Assembly (NCBI GenBank): GCA_044225675.1
Contig: JBGAIH010000006.1
Coordinates: 62,001 to 126,000, forward strand
DNA length: 64,000 nt
Direction: 5' to 3'
Source of the DNA: JACMQX01 sp044225675
GTDB lineage: Bacteria; Pseudomonadota; Gammaproteobacteria; Burkholderiales; Burkholderiaceae_C
Shown: positions 44,755 to 53,526 of the stretch, piece after piece
How the letters are laid out: each line of letters begins with the position of its first letter
How positions within the stretch are numbered: position 1 is the first letter of the stretch
Notes under the pieces: model-generated
The model's input: only the letters and a program-made list of their open reading frames with translations
The model's database searches: none
Told to the model about the DNA's origin: nothing
Program-made: the position numbers and the translations under genes

Positions 44755-44830
44755 GCGGCTGTAGCTCAGTGGATAGAGTATTGGCCTCCGAAGCCAAGGG
44801 TCGTGGGTTCGATCCCCGCCAGCCGCGCCA
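44755..44830 (+). tRNA. tRNA-Arg (anticodon CCG)
   Basis: This is a 76-nt cloverleaf with encoded CCA. The acceptor GCGGCTG (44755-44761) pairs with CAGCCGC (44820-44826), the discriminator is G and CCA occupies 44828-44830. The anticodon stem TTGGC/GCCAA encloses the loop CTCCGAA with anticodon CCG. The T arm is GTGGG-TTCGATC-CCCGC. It reads CGG codons, which are frequent in this genome. Confidence 0.96.
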
Positions 44831-44839
44831 TCCCAATCC

Positions 44840-46075
44840 CTAAAGCGCCGTATCCCCCGCCAGCAGCCGCTTGGCGACCAGCCCGCGCAAGACCTCGTTG
44901 GTGCCGTCCGCCACGTTGACCACCCGCAGTTGCGTGTAGGCGTCGGTCAGATACATCTCGTTGGTAAAGCCCATTGCGCCATGGGCCTGGATCACCCTGT
45001 CCAGCGCCCGGGCGCCGGCGTCGACGCAGTAGGCCTTCGTCATGGCGAGTTCCTTGGTCGCGGCAAAGCCGCGGTCCAGCAGCTGCGCGCAATTGAGGCC
45101 CATCAGATGGCCCGCGTGCAGTTGCATGGCCGACTCCGCCAGCGGGAACATGACGCCCTGGTACTCGCCGATCTTCCGGCCGAAGGTCTCGCGCACGCCT
45201 GCGTAGTCCACGGCCTGCTCGATGGCCCAGCGGCCCATGCCCACGCTCTTTCCCGAATTGTACATGCGCCCCAGGCCGACGCCCGTCATCCCGATCTTGA
45301 AGCCCTGGTCCAGCTCGCCGACGAGCTGGTGAGGCTCGATCCGCACGTTGTCGAACCGCAGCTGCGCCTCGACCGTGCCCTCGTGACCCCACATCTTGAT
45401 CAGCTTCTCGATCACGAAGCCTTTGGCGCTGGTCGGCACGAGGAACGCGCTGATGCCGCCCTTGCGCCGTGACGCGAGCTCAGGGTCCGTCACGGCAAAC
45501 ACGATCGCATGCTCGGCATAGGGGCCGTTGGATATCCAGATCTTGCTGCCCGTCAGGCGCCAGCCGTCGCCCTCGCGCACGGCCCGAGACTTCATCATCG
45601 ACGCATCGGAGCCCGCGCCCGGCTCCGACATGGCAAAGCAAAGCGAGTGCTCGCCCGAGACGATGCCGGGCAGCACGTCCCGCAGCAGCGATGGCGTCAC
45701 GTTGCGAAGAACCGGACTCGGCCCCTTGGCCCAATGACTGATCGCATACGCGCCCAGCCAGTAGCGCGCGCCGCACTGGCGGTAGAGCGCCTCCCAGCCG
45801 GCAAAGTACGCGAGGTAGCCCAGCCCGCCTCCTCCGATCTCCTCGGGTGCGCACATGGCGTAGTAGCCTGCACGTGCCGACGCCATGCGAACTTCCTGGA
45901 TGAGCGCGAGCACCTCCGGCGAATAGCCGCCCTCCTCGGTGTACTTGCGGCGCCCGTTCTCCAGCAGCGCGTGGTGCTTCTCATGCCGCGGAATGACTTC
46001 CGCGCGGATGAAGGTCGCCAAGCCCTCGCGCATGGCGGCGATTTCTTCAGGGTACTCGAATGCGATGGCGGTCAT
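44840..46075 (-). CDS. acyl-CoA dehydrogenase family protein (first of three coupled)
   Basis: This 411-residue flavoprotein has the FAD/substrate motif MSEPGAGSDASMM, SKIWISNG, and the C-terminal HGAMGFTNEMYLTDAYTQLRVVNVADGTNEV. At the position of the catalytic Glu of medium-chain enzymes it has Asp (ADGT), as in several ACAD10/11-like enzymes. It is the last gene of a five-gene minus-strand unit and overlaps the preceding dehydrogenase gene by 4 bp. It ends 9 bp from tRNA-Arg. The substrate is not evident. Confidence 0.93.
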   Translation of the reverse strand: MTAIAFEYPEEIAAMREGLATFIRAEVIPRHEKHHALLENGRRKYTEEGGYSPEVLALIQEVRMASARAGYYAMCAPEEIGGGGLGYLAYFAGWEALYRQCGARYWLGAYAISHWAKGPSPVLRNVTPSLLRDVLPGIVSGEHSLCFAMSEPGAGSDASMMKSRAVREGDGWRLTGSKIWISNGPYAEHAIVFAVTDPELASRRKGGISAFLVPTSAKGFVIEKLIKMWGHEGTVEAQLRFDNVRIEPHQLVGELDQGFKIGMTGVGLGRMYNSGKSVGMGRWAIEQAVDYAGVRETFGRKIGEYQGVMFPLAESAMQLHAGHLMGLNCAQLLDRGFAATKELAMTKAYCVDAGARALDRVIQAHGAMGFTNEMYLTDAYTQLRVVNVADGTNEVLRGLVAKRLLAGDTAL

Positions 46076-47217
46076 GACGTCAGGCTTGCGTAGCGGTCGA
46101 GGTGAAAGTTGCGGTCGCCGAAAAGGCGGTCGATCGCCGTCAGGCGCTTGAGGTAGTGGCCGATCGGATATTCCTCGACGATGCCCATGCCGCCGTGCAA
46201 CTGCACCGCATGCTGCCCGACCAGCTTGCCGGACTCGCCGGCATGGGCCTTGGCGGCCGACACGGCCAGCATCCGCGCGTCATCGGCGCCGGACAGGCCA
46301 TGGGCAGCCCATTGCGCCAGCGAGCGGGTTTCTTCCATGGCGATGTACATGTCGACGACGCGGTGGCGCAGCACCTGAAAGCTGGCCAGCGGCTGTCCGT
46401 ACTGCGAGCGCGTGAGGAGATAGTCGCGCGTGATCTCCAAGCTGCGCTCCATCGCGCCGGCGGCTTCGGCCACCACGGCCGCGCAGGCCCGGTCAAGCGT
46501 GCGGCGGACGGGCCCGAAGGCCGCGCCCTCCTCGCCGATCAGCGCGTCGGCGCCCACGCGCACGCCGGCCAGCGTCACCTCGGCGGCGGCATGGCCGTCC
46601 ACATTGCGGTAGCCGCGCAGCGTCAGGCCCTGCGCATCGGAGGGGACGATGAAGAGCGAAAGGCCGTGGGCGTCGCACTGCGCACCGCCCGTGCGCGCAC
46701 TGACGATCAGGGCGTGCGCCGCAGGCGCCCCCAGAACCACGCATTTCGCGCCGTCCAGGCGCCAGCCGCCGCCGTCGGCGCAGGCCGTGGTGGCGACGTT
46801 GGCAGCGTCGTAACGCGACTGCGGCTCGGCAAAGCCGAACGCGAGCATCCGCTCGCCCGCAGCGACTGCGGGCAGCAGACGCTGCTTTTGCTCCTGCGTC
46901 GCCGCCTCCCGCACGATGCCCGCGCCGAGCACGATGCAGGCGAGGTACGGCTCGGTCACCAGCTCCCTGCCGAACCCCTGCATCAGGAGCAGCGTCTCGA
47001 CGGGGCCCAGTCCCATGCCGCCGTGCGTTTCGTCCATCTCCAGGCCCAGCCAACCCATGTTCGCAAACTCGCGCCAGAGCGAAGGGTCGAACGCCGCCTG
47101 ACCGGCCAGGCGGCGCGAACGTGCCGCAAAGTCGCAATGGGCGGCGAGGAATCGCCGCACGCTGTCCTCCAGCATCTGCTGCTCGGAGCTCAATTCGAAG
47201 CTTCGGGGGAAATTCAT
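46072..47217 (-). CDS. acyl-CoA dehydrogenase family protein, probably lacking the catalytic base
   Basis: This 381-residue protein has the family fold (GFAEPQSRYDAANV in place of the usual SEPxAGSD motif, and a C-terminal HGGMGIVEEYPIGHYLKRLTAID). The usual EGT segment near the end reads FGDRN, and no Glu is visible at the isovaleryl-type position (RRTLDRACA). It therefore looks like the non-catalytic partner in heteromeric acyl-CoA dehydrogenases such as the actinobacterial ChsE-type enzymes. It overlaps both neighbours by 4 bp, which favours equimolar production with them. Confidence 0.9.
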   Translation of the reverse strand: MNFPRSFELSSEQQMLEDSVRRFLAAHCDFAARSRRLAGQAAFDPSLWREFANMGWLGLEMDETHGGMGLGPVETLLLMQGFGRELVTEPYLACIVLGAGIVREAATQEQKQRLLPAVAAGERMLAFGFAEPQSRYDAANVATTACADGGGWRLDGAKCVVLGAPAAHALIVSARTGGAQCDAHGLSLFIVPSDAQGLTLRGYRNVDGHAAAEVTLAGVRVGADALIGEEGAAFGPVRRTLDRACAAVVAEAAGAMERSLEITRDYLLTRSQYGQPLASFQVLRHRVVDMYIAMEETRSLAQWAAHGLSGADDARMLAVSAAKAHAGESGKLVGQHAVQLHGGMGIVEEYPIGHYLKRLTAIDRLFGDRNFHLDRYASLTS

Positions 47218-48419
47218 TTGAACAATGCGGCCGCGATCATGTTGCGCATCACTTCGCTCGTGCCCGCGGAGATCGATGCCTTGCGCCAGAAAAAGTAAAA
47301 AGGCGTCAGCGTGCCGGCGTAGTCGGGTCCGACCGCCGTGGCGCCGTCCTGGCCGCGCACGAAGTCGCCATTGAACGGCAGGCCGTAGTAACCGACCGCC
47401 TCGCTCATCAGATCGCTGATGCGCTGCTGCAGTTCGGTGCCCCGCACCTTGAGCAGCGACGTCTCGGGTTTGGCTGCGAGCGTGGGGTCATCCATCCAGC
47501 GCAAGGCGGTGCATTCGAGCGCATGCAGCTCGATCTTCAGGCGCGCCACCTGCCGGCGGATGCCCGCGTCCTGCGCCAGCGGTCGTCCTCCCGATCGTTC
47601 GGCAGCCAGGATGTCGTCGAGCCTCGACAGCATCGCCTTGGAGCGGCCCACATTGGCATTCAGGAGGCGCTCGTTGCCGATGTTTGCCTTGAGAACCGAC
47701 CACCCGAGATCTTCCTCTCCCACCCGGTCGGCCACCGGAACCTTCACATTGTCGAAGTACACCTGATTGAGCGTGCATTCCCCCCCGATCGAGGGCATCG
47801 GCCGCACCGTCACACCGGGCGCCTTCATGTCGACAAGCAGGATGGTGATGCCCTGCTGCTTGCGCTCCGAGCGGGTCGTCCGCGCCAGCAGGAGGCAGCG
47901 GTGCGACTCGGCGGCATTGGATGTCCAGATCTTCGAGCCGTTCACGATGTAGACGTCGCCCTCCTTCACCGCCTGGCAGGCCAGTGCAGCGAGGTCCGAT
48001 CCCGCGCCGGGCTCGGAAAAGCCCTGGCACCACACGTCCGTGCCATCGAGGATGCGCGGCAAATAGCGCATCTTCTGCTCCTCGGTTCCGGCTGCGATGA
48101 GGATGGGCCCGATGATGGTGAGCCCCTGCGGGTGCAGGTTCGGGGCTCCCGCCCGTGCGCACTCGTCCTCGAAGATCCACTTGCGCATGGCGCTCCAGCC
48201 GGTGCCGCCATGGTGGACCGGCCAGTGCAATGCCGCCCAGCCCCGCTCGAACAGGATGCGTTGCCAGGCGAGTTGCTCCTCGATCGTGACGTGCTGCCCC
48301 AGCCTGACCTTGCGTGCAAGCGTTGGCGGCAGGCGCGCTTCGATGAAGGTGCGGACTTCCTGCCTGAACCGATCATCGTCGGCGTCTTCGCAGGGTACGT
48401 GGGCTTTGCCGGTGGACAT
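47214..48419 (-). CDS. acyl-CoA dehydrogenase family protein
   Basis: This 401-residue flavoprotein has QGFSEPGAGSDLAAL, GSKIWTSNA and a C-terminal ASISAGTSEVMRNMIA. The medium-chain-type Glu position reads Ala (SAGT), but a Glu is present in GNERLLN, where isovaleryl and long-chain enzymes carry the base. It could be the catalytic subunit paired with the following gene (4-bp overlap). It lies 19 bp downstream of the Bug gene in the same operon. Confidence 0.93.
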   Translation of the reverse strand: MSTGKAHVPCEDADDDRFRQEVRTFIEARLPPTLARKVRLGQHVTIEEQLAWQRILFERGWAALHWPVHHGGTGWSAMRKWIFEDECARAGAPNLHPQGLTIIGPILIAAGTEEQKMRYLPRILDGTDVWCQGFSEPGAGSDLAALACQAVKEGDVYIVNGSKIWTSNAAESHRCLLLARTTRSERKQQGITILLVDMKAPGVTVRPMPSIGGECTLNQVYFDNVKVPVADRVGEEDLGWSVLKANIGNERLLNANVGRSKAMLSRLDDILAAERSGGRPLAQDAGIRRQVARLKIELHALECTALRWMDDPTLAAKPETSLLKVRGTELQQRISDLMSEAVGYYGLPFNGDFVRGQDGATAVGPDYAGTLTPFYFFWRKASISAGTSEVMRNMIAAALFK

Positions 48420-48438
48420 GGGGCTTGCGGGGCAGAGG

Positions 48439-49410
48439 CTACTCAGGTTTGAAATTGGCGAGGCGGGTGGCCTCCGCCTGAAACTTGATGCCCGCCTCGG
48501 CGTCGAGCCTGAGCGCCTCGGCCGAACCGTTGGCCGGCTCCGAACCGAGGTTGTTGCGGATCCGGTTCTGGACGTCGGGCATGGCGGCGATGGCGGTGAA
48601 CTCTGCGGTCAGCTTCGAGACGATGTCCGGCGGCGTCCCGGCGGGCACCCACATGCCACCCTGGAAGTCGGGACTGAAGTCCGGAACGCCTGCTTCGGCC
48701 GCCGTCGGCACGCCGGGCAACAGACCGGACTTGCGCGTGACGAACAGTGCGCGGATCTTGCCTGCGTCGATGAGCGGCTTATAGAGCAGCACGCTGTCGA
48801 ACGCGAGGTCCACCTCCCCCGTGGACATGGCCTGCGCCACGGGCGCCTGTCCCTTGTAGGGAATGTGCACCGACAGGGCCTGGCCGGCCCGTTTCTCGAG
48901 AACACCCATCAACAGCGACGAAAACACGTTGGTCGCGCCGAAGTTCAGCTTGGCGCCGCCAGGACGGCTCTTGGCATAGGCGATCAGTTCATCGAACGTC
49001 TTGACCGGCAGCTTGGCCGATGCGTACAGCACCCAGGAGCCGGTGAGCATCAGGCTGACGGGCGTGAGCTGCTTGAACACATCCTCCAGTCCGTTCTTCG
49101 ACAGATAGTGCGTCATGCTGTTGATGTCGGCAAACAGGATGGTGTAGCCATCCGGCGGCGCGCTCGCCACGTAGCGGGTCGCGATGGTTCCCCCTGCACC
49201 TGCACGGTTTTCCACGATCACCGGCGTTTTCAGCCGCGCCTCCAGCTCCCTTGCAAACAGTCGGGCGCCGGTATCGTTGTTGCCGCCCGGCGGATAGCCG
49301 GAAATGATCTTGATCGGCCGGTTGGGATAGGTCTGCGCGGTGGCCGGCCCGATGGCCGCCAGCGCCGTGAATGCGGCAGCAATCCATGCCTGACGAAAAC
49401 GAGTGAACAT
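48439..49410 (-). CDS. tripartite tricarboxylate transporter substrate-binding protein (Bug family)
   Basis: This is a 323-residue periplasmic binding protein with a signal peptide (about 1-25, ending ATAQ). The Bug motifs YPNRPIKIISGYPPGG, VENRAGAGG and IPYKGQAPVAQAMSTGE are present. ATG 49410 has an AGGAGA ribosome site; an ATG eight codons upstream is less likely. It sits inside an acyl-CoA dehydrogenase operon, so it probably captures the acid that the operon degrades. No TctAB membrane partner is encoded here. Confidence 0.93.
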   Translation of the reverse strand: MFTRFRQAWIAAAFTALAAIGPATAQTYPNRPIKIISGYPPGGNNDTGARLFARELEARLKTPVIVENRAGAGGTIATRYVASAPPDGYTILFADINSMTHYLSKNGLEDVFKQLTPVSLMLTGSWVLYASAKLPVKTFDELIAYAKSRPGGAKLNFGATNVFSSLLMGVLEKRAGQALSVHIPYKGQAPVAQAMSTGEVDLAFDSVLLYKPLIDAGKIRALFVTRKSGLLPGVPTAAEAGVPDFSPDFQGGMWVPAGTPPDIVSKLTAEFTAIAAMPDVQNRIRNNLGSEPANGSAEALRLDAEAGIKFQAEATRLANFKPE

Positions 49411-49474
49411 CTTGTGTCTCCTGGTAAAAAGCAATCGCAGGCCGACGCCGGGCCGGGCGGGATGAAACCCTTCG

Positions 49475-50329
49475 CTATCGGGCGATCAGGTCGTCACCGA
49501 ACGGCTCGTCGCGCATGCGCAGGGCCGTCTTGAGTCCGTGTTCCATCGTGTTCCTGCGAAAGATCTCGCGGCTCGGCGACAGGTGGGCACGTGCATCCAT
49601 CTCGGCGGCCAGTCGCTGCAGCGTCCGTCCGCCCATGAGTTCAATACCGAGATTGACGATGCGCTTGTTGGCAGACAGCAGGTCGCTGTCGATCAGGCTG
49701 ATGCGATCGACGAGTGCTTCCACCTCCTGCTCCAGCTTGTCCGCCGACACGGCCTTGAGCGCCAGGCCGATGGCTGCGGCGTCCTTGCCCAGCATTGAGT
49801 CACCCGTCAACAGGAAGCGCTTGGCCCACTGCGGCCCGACGTGGTAGAGCCACATGTGGTTGGGGAGCGACCCATTGGCCCGCGCGGCAGGAAAGCCGAA
49901 CCTCGCGTCCTCGCTGCAGATCACGATGTCGCACAGCAGCGCCAGATCCGTCCCGCCCGCGACGCAATGGCCGTGAACCTGGGCCACGACCGGCTTGTGG
50001 ATGTCGAACAAGGCCATGCGCATGCGCTGCACGCGCTCCAGGCGCCAGGCGTCGTCGTCGAAGCTGCGCCGTCCGCGGTGAAGCCCATCGCCGGCCACCG
50101 CAGGTTTGTCGTACTGGCCCATGTCGTAGCCGGCGCAGAAAGCGGGACCGGCCCCCTTGAGGATCACGGCGCGCACGCGGGGGTCGTCATCGGCCGCCCA
50201 AAGCGCTGCCGACAACTCGGCGTGCATCGTGTCGTCGATGGCGTTGCGTTTGGCCGGGCGGTTGAGGGTGATCCTGGCCCTGCCGCGATCGACCTCGTAC
50301 AGGATGTGCTGGTAGTGGGGGTCTGCCAT
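49475..50329 (-). CDS. enoyl-CoA hydratase/isomerase (crotonase) family protein
   Basis: This is a 284-residue crotonase. The oxyanion-hole segments GAGPAFCAGYD and HGHCVAGGTDLALLCD are intact. The two Glu residues of classical enoyl-CoA hydratase are not conserved: the first position reads Asp (GTDLA), the second lies in FPAARANG and reads Ala. It may be a hydrolase, isomerase or atypical hydratase. It is the first gene of the minus-strand operon and divergent from the acyl-CoA synthetase gene across a 175-bp regulatory region. Confidence 0.9.
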   Translation of the reverse strand: MADPHYQHILYEVDRGRARITLNRPAKRNAIDDTMHAELSAALWAADDDPRVRAVILKGAGPAFCAGYDMGQYDKPAVAGDGLHRGRRSFDDDAWRLERVQRMRMALFDIHKPVVAQVHGHCVAGGTDLALLCDIVICSEDARFGFPAARANGSLPNHMWLYHVGPQWAKRFLLTGDSMLGKDAAAIGLALKAVSADKLEQEVEALVDRISLIDSDLLSANKRIVNLGIELMGGRTLQRLAAEMDARAHLSPSREIFRRNTMEHGLKTALRMRDEPFGDDLIAR

Positions 50330-50417
50330 ATCAAAACTTTCGATGCGGCACGCTGCACCGGTGCCTGCATGCAGTTTCCGCGCTCGCAGCCCCGCGCGGC
50401 AAGCAGCCGTCCAACGC

Positions 50418-50434
50418 CATAACCCGTGGTTATG
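50418..50434. promoter_or_regulatory. palindrome CATAACC-CGT-GGTTATG between divergent catabolic operons
   Basis: This is a perfect 7-bp inverted repeat with a 3-bp spacer. It lies 70 bp from the synthetase start and 88 bp from the crotonase start, well placed to control both. The core ATAACC-N3-GGTTAT is identical to the site upstream of the D-amino-acid dehydrogenase. The nearby LysR protein (53527-54474) is a candidate binder. Confidence 0.65.
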
Positions 50435-50504
50435 TGAGCACCCTCGCCCCTGTTCAGCGGCGCGACCCTGCTGCTAGCATGCCGCAAATTTCACAGGAAG
50501 CGAC

Positions 50505-52679
50505 ATGGCAAGCAGTGCAGGAGGCGCATCGCGCAGGCTTTACCGTCATGCGGATCTGGTTCGAACCCTGTCGCCCCGGTCCGTGGCCATCGTCGGAGCA
50601 AGCCCCAACCCGGATGCGCTTGCAAGTCACACGCTGCGCAACATGGCCGGCTTCGACGGCCGCATCCATCTGGTCAACCCGAAGTACGACCGCATCGGGG
50701 AACAAGCTTGCTACGAGAGTCTCGCGATGCTGCCCGAGGTGCCCGACTGCGTGATCGTCGCGGTCGGACGCGATCTGGTCGAGCCCATCGTGCAGGAGTG
50801 CGCCCGCCTGGGCGTGGGCGGCGTCGTCATCTTCGCATCGGGCTTCGCGGACACGGGGGTGCCGCAGTACGTCGAACTGCAGGAGCGCCTGGCCGGCATC
50901 GCGCGCACAACGGGCATGCCCATCATCGGCCCCAACGCAGTGGGCGTGGTCAACCACGTGCGCGGATTCGGCCTGTCGTTTGCTCCCGACCTCGTGTTCA
51001 GCCGCCCGAGCCCCACCTGCATCGGCCTCGTGAGCCAGTCCGGCGGCGTCGGCAACGGCCTCGCGCAGGCCGTGCACCATGGCACCGCCTTCAGCCACAC
51101 CCTGTCGGCGGGAAACTCCTGTGACGTCGACATTGCCGACTACGTGAGCTACCTCGCACACGACCCGGCGTGCAAGTCGATCGCGCTCATCTTCGAGGGC
51201 ACGGGCGATCCGCTGCGGCTGCTGGAGGCGGGCGAGATCGCCTGGGCCGCCGGCAAGCCGCTCGTGGTCTTCAAGCTGGCGCGCGGAGAACAAGGCGCCA
51301 CGGCAGCCCTGTCGCACACCGGCTTCCTGTCCGGCTCCACGGCCGCCTACCGGGCAGCGTTCGAGCGCGTCGGCGCCATCATGGTCGACAGCTTCCATGC
51401 GCTCATCCAGACAGCCAGCTTCTTCGCCAAGGCCGGCCCTCCCGCGGCGCGGGGCGTTGCCGTGCTCGGGTCGTCGGGCGGTAACCTGGTGCTGGCGGTC
51501 GACGAGGCCGAGGCACGCGGCGTGGACCTGCCGCAGCCCACGGATGCCACGCGCGAGGCGCTGGCCCGCGTGTTGCCCGCGTTCTCCTCGCCACGCAACC
51601 CGTGCGACATCACCGGCGGCGGCTCGATGGGCGGCCGCGACCTCATGATGGAGGCCGCCACGCTGCTGCTCGACGACGCGCGGTACGGCGCACTGTTGTA
51701 TCCGTGGGGCTATGTGTCGGCGCAGCGGGGACGCGTGGTCGGCAAGCTCGGTGCGCTGGCCAGGGAGCGTGGCAAGACGGCCATTGTGGTGTGCACCGCG
51801 GGGTGGCTGGAAGGCCCGGGCGTCGCGGAGGCAGAGGCCAACCCCGACGTCTGCCTGTTCCATTCCATGGAAGCCTGCATGGCGGCCATCGTGGCCTGGC
51901 ACGCCCGCGAAGCACGACGCAGCGCGCAAGCGGCACGGCAGCCCCACCGGCGTCTGGCCGATGCAGGCGCGCGGGACGCGGCCGCCGCCCTGCTGGACGC
52001 AGCACCCGGGCCGTCCCTCACCGAACGGGAGGCCAAGGCGGTCCTGTCCCTCTATGGCGCGCGCTGCGTCGGCGAAACCTTGGTGACACGCGCGGAGGGT
52101 GCGGTGGCGGCAGCCGCGGCGCTGGGCCTGCCCGTGGTGCTGAAGGTCGAGTCCGCAGACATTGCGCACAAGAGTGATGCGGGCGCGGTTCGCCTGAATC
52201 TGCGTTCCGCCGAGGAGGTCGCGGCCGGCTTCGATGAAGTCCTCGCCAACGCCAGGTCCGCCTACCCCGAGGCCGCGATCAATGGCGTGGTGGTGCAGCC
52301 GATGATCGAAAGCGGCGTCGAGGTCCTGGTCGGTGCTCGCACCGATCCACAGTTCGGCGCCCTCATCGTCGTCGGGCTCGGCGGCATCTTCGTCGAGCTG
52401 CTGCAGGACAGCGTTGTCGCGCTCGCGCCGGTTTCCACCAGCGAAGCCTTGGGCATGCTCGCCCGTCTGCGCGGTCAGGCGGTGCTCAAAGGCTTCCGAG
52501 GGTCGGCACCGGTCGACCTGGAGGCGCTGGCCGAAGTCGTAGCCCGGATATCGGAGCTTGCCGCCGACCACGCGCGGCGCATATCGGAACTCGACGTCAA
52601 CCCGCTGATCTGCGCCGGCGCCACGATCACCGCCGTGGATGCACTCATCCTCAAGACGCCCGTGAATCACCCGCATTGA
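50505..52679 (+). CDS. NDP-forming acyl-CoA synthetase (acetate--CoA ligase family, fused subunits)
   Basis: This 724-residue protein fuses the CoA-binding Rossmann domain (about 25-150, PRSVAIVGASPNPDAL) and succinyl-CoA-ligase-like domains. A C-terminal ATP-grasp domain (about 495-720, GLPVVLKVESADIAHKSDAGAV, VLVGARTDPQFGALIVVGLGG) completes it. The phosphorylated histidine is probably His271 in LSHTGFLSG. It would activate a carboxylic acid with ATP and CoA, releasing ADP. Leading a short operon with a crotonase, it is the likely entry step of this pathway; the acid is unknown. Confidence 0.93.
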   Translation: MASSAGGASRRLYRHADLVRTLSPRSVAIVGASPNPDALASHTLRNMAGFDGRIHLVNPKYDRIGEQACYESLAMLPEVPDCVIVAVGRDLVEPIVQECARLGVGGVVIFASGFADTGVPQYVELQERLAGIARTTGMPIIGPNAVGVVNHVRGFGLSFAPDLVFSRPSPTCIGLVSQSGGVGNGLAQAVHHGTAFSHTLSAGNSCDVDIADYVSYLAHDPACKSIALIFEGTGDPLRLLEAGEIAWAAGKPLVVFKLARGEQGATAALSHTGFLSGSTAAYRAAFERVGAIMVDSFHALIQTASFFAKAGPPAARGVAVLGSSGGNLVLAVDEAEARGVDLPQPTDATREALARVLPAFSSPRNPCDITGGGSMGGRDLMMEAATLLLDDARYGALLYPWGYVSAQRGRVVGKLGALARERGKTAIVVCTAGWLEGPGVAEAEANPDVCLFHSMEACMAAIVAWHAREARRSAQAARQPHRRLADAGARDAAAALLDAAPGPSLTEREAKAVLSLYGARCVGETLVTRAEGAVAAAAALGLPVVLKVESADIAHKSDAGAVRLNLRSAEEVAAGFDEVLANARSAYPEAAINGVVVQPMIESGVEVLVGARTDPQFGALIVVGLGGIFVELLQDSVVALAPVSTSEALGMLARLRGQAVLKGFRGSAPVDLEALAEVVARISELAADHARRISELDVNPLICAGATITAVDALILKTPVNHPH

Positions 52680-52701
52680 ACGCACGAAGCAGGACCCGAG
52701 C

Positions 52702-53496
52702 ATGTACGAACACTATCGCCATCTGCGCATCCGGCGGCGCGGCAAGATCCTTGTCATCGCCATGGACAATCCGCCGCTCAACACCGTCACACAGGAGATG
52801 CATGAGGAGCTGTCGCGTGTGTTCTTCGACGCCGACCGGGACCCGGACGCATCGGTCATCATTCTCACGGGCGCTGGCGACGCATTCACCGCCGGCGGCG
52901 ACATCAAGGGAATGCGCGAGCGGCTGGACACGGGTGCCTTCGACAAGACGGTGCAGCTGATGCACGAGCAACGAGAAATCGTGCGCGGCTTGCTGAACCT
53001 GGGCAAGCCGGTGATCGCGCGAATCAATGGTGATGCCTATGGCGTGGGCGCGGTGCTTGCCACCTTCAGTGACATTTCCGTCATGCTGGACACGGCCCGG
53101 ATTGCCGACACACACGTCAAGGTCGGCCTGGGCGCGGGTGATGGCTGCTCGCTCATCTGGCCCCTGCTCATGGGCTTCAACAAGGCACGGCAGTACCTCT
53201 TCACGGGCGACGCACTGACCGGCACCGAAGCGGCCGAACTCGGACTCGTCAACCTGGCGGTGCCCGCCGCGCAGCTCGACGCGAAGGTCGACCAACTGGC
53301 CGACCGGTTGGCGGGCGGCGCGACGCTGGCCATCAACGCCACCAAGCGCTCGGTCAATCTGGTCCTGAAGAAGCTGCTGGAGGACGCCATCGATGCGCAT
53401 CTCGGCCTGGAAACCTATACCTTCTTCTCCCGTGACCACGCCGAGGCCGTGCGTGCATTCAGCGAAAAACGAAAACCCGTATTCCGTGGCGATTGA
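52702..53496 (+). CDS. enoyl-CoA hydratase/isomerase (crotonase) family protein
   Basis: This 264-residue crotonase lies 22 bp after the synthetase gene. It keeps the oxyanion-hole segments GAGDAFTAGGDIKGM and NGDAYGVGAVLATF. Both Glu positions of classical hydratases are replaced (GAVLA and ADTHVKVGLGAGDG), a variant seen in a broad crotonase subgroup of uncertain reaction. It probably acts on the CoA ester made by its operon partner. It is convergent with the LysR gene. Confidence 0.92.
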   Translation: MYEHYRHLRIRRRGKILVIAMDNPPLNTVTQEMHEELSRVFFDADRDPDASVIILTGAGDAFTAGGDIKGMRERLDTGAFDKTVQLMHEQREIVRGLLNLGKPVIARINGDAYGVGAVLATFSDISVMLDTARIADTHVKVGLGAGDGCSLIWPLLMGFNKARQYLFTGDALTGTEAAELGLVNLAVPAAQLDAKVDQLADRLAGGATLAINATKRSVNLVLKKLLEDAIDAHLGLETYTFFSRDHAEAVRAFSEKRKPVFRGD

Positions 53497-53526
53497 AGCC
53501 TGTCAGGCCGCCCCCCGGCAAGCGCG

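Noticed and set aside
44755..44830. tRNA-Arg as attachment site of an integrated element
   Set aside because: No integrase, no direct repeat of the tRNA 3' end and no change in base composition was seen downstream. The neighbouring genes look like ordinary chromosomal catabolic genes.
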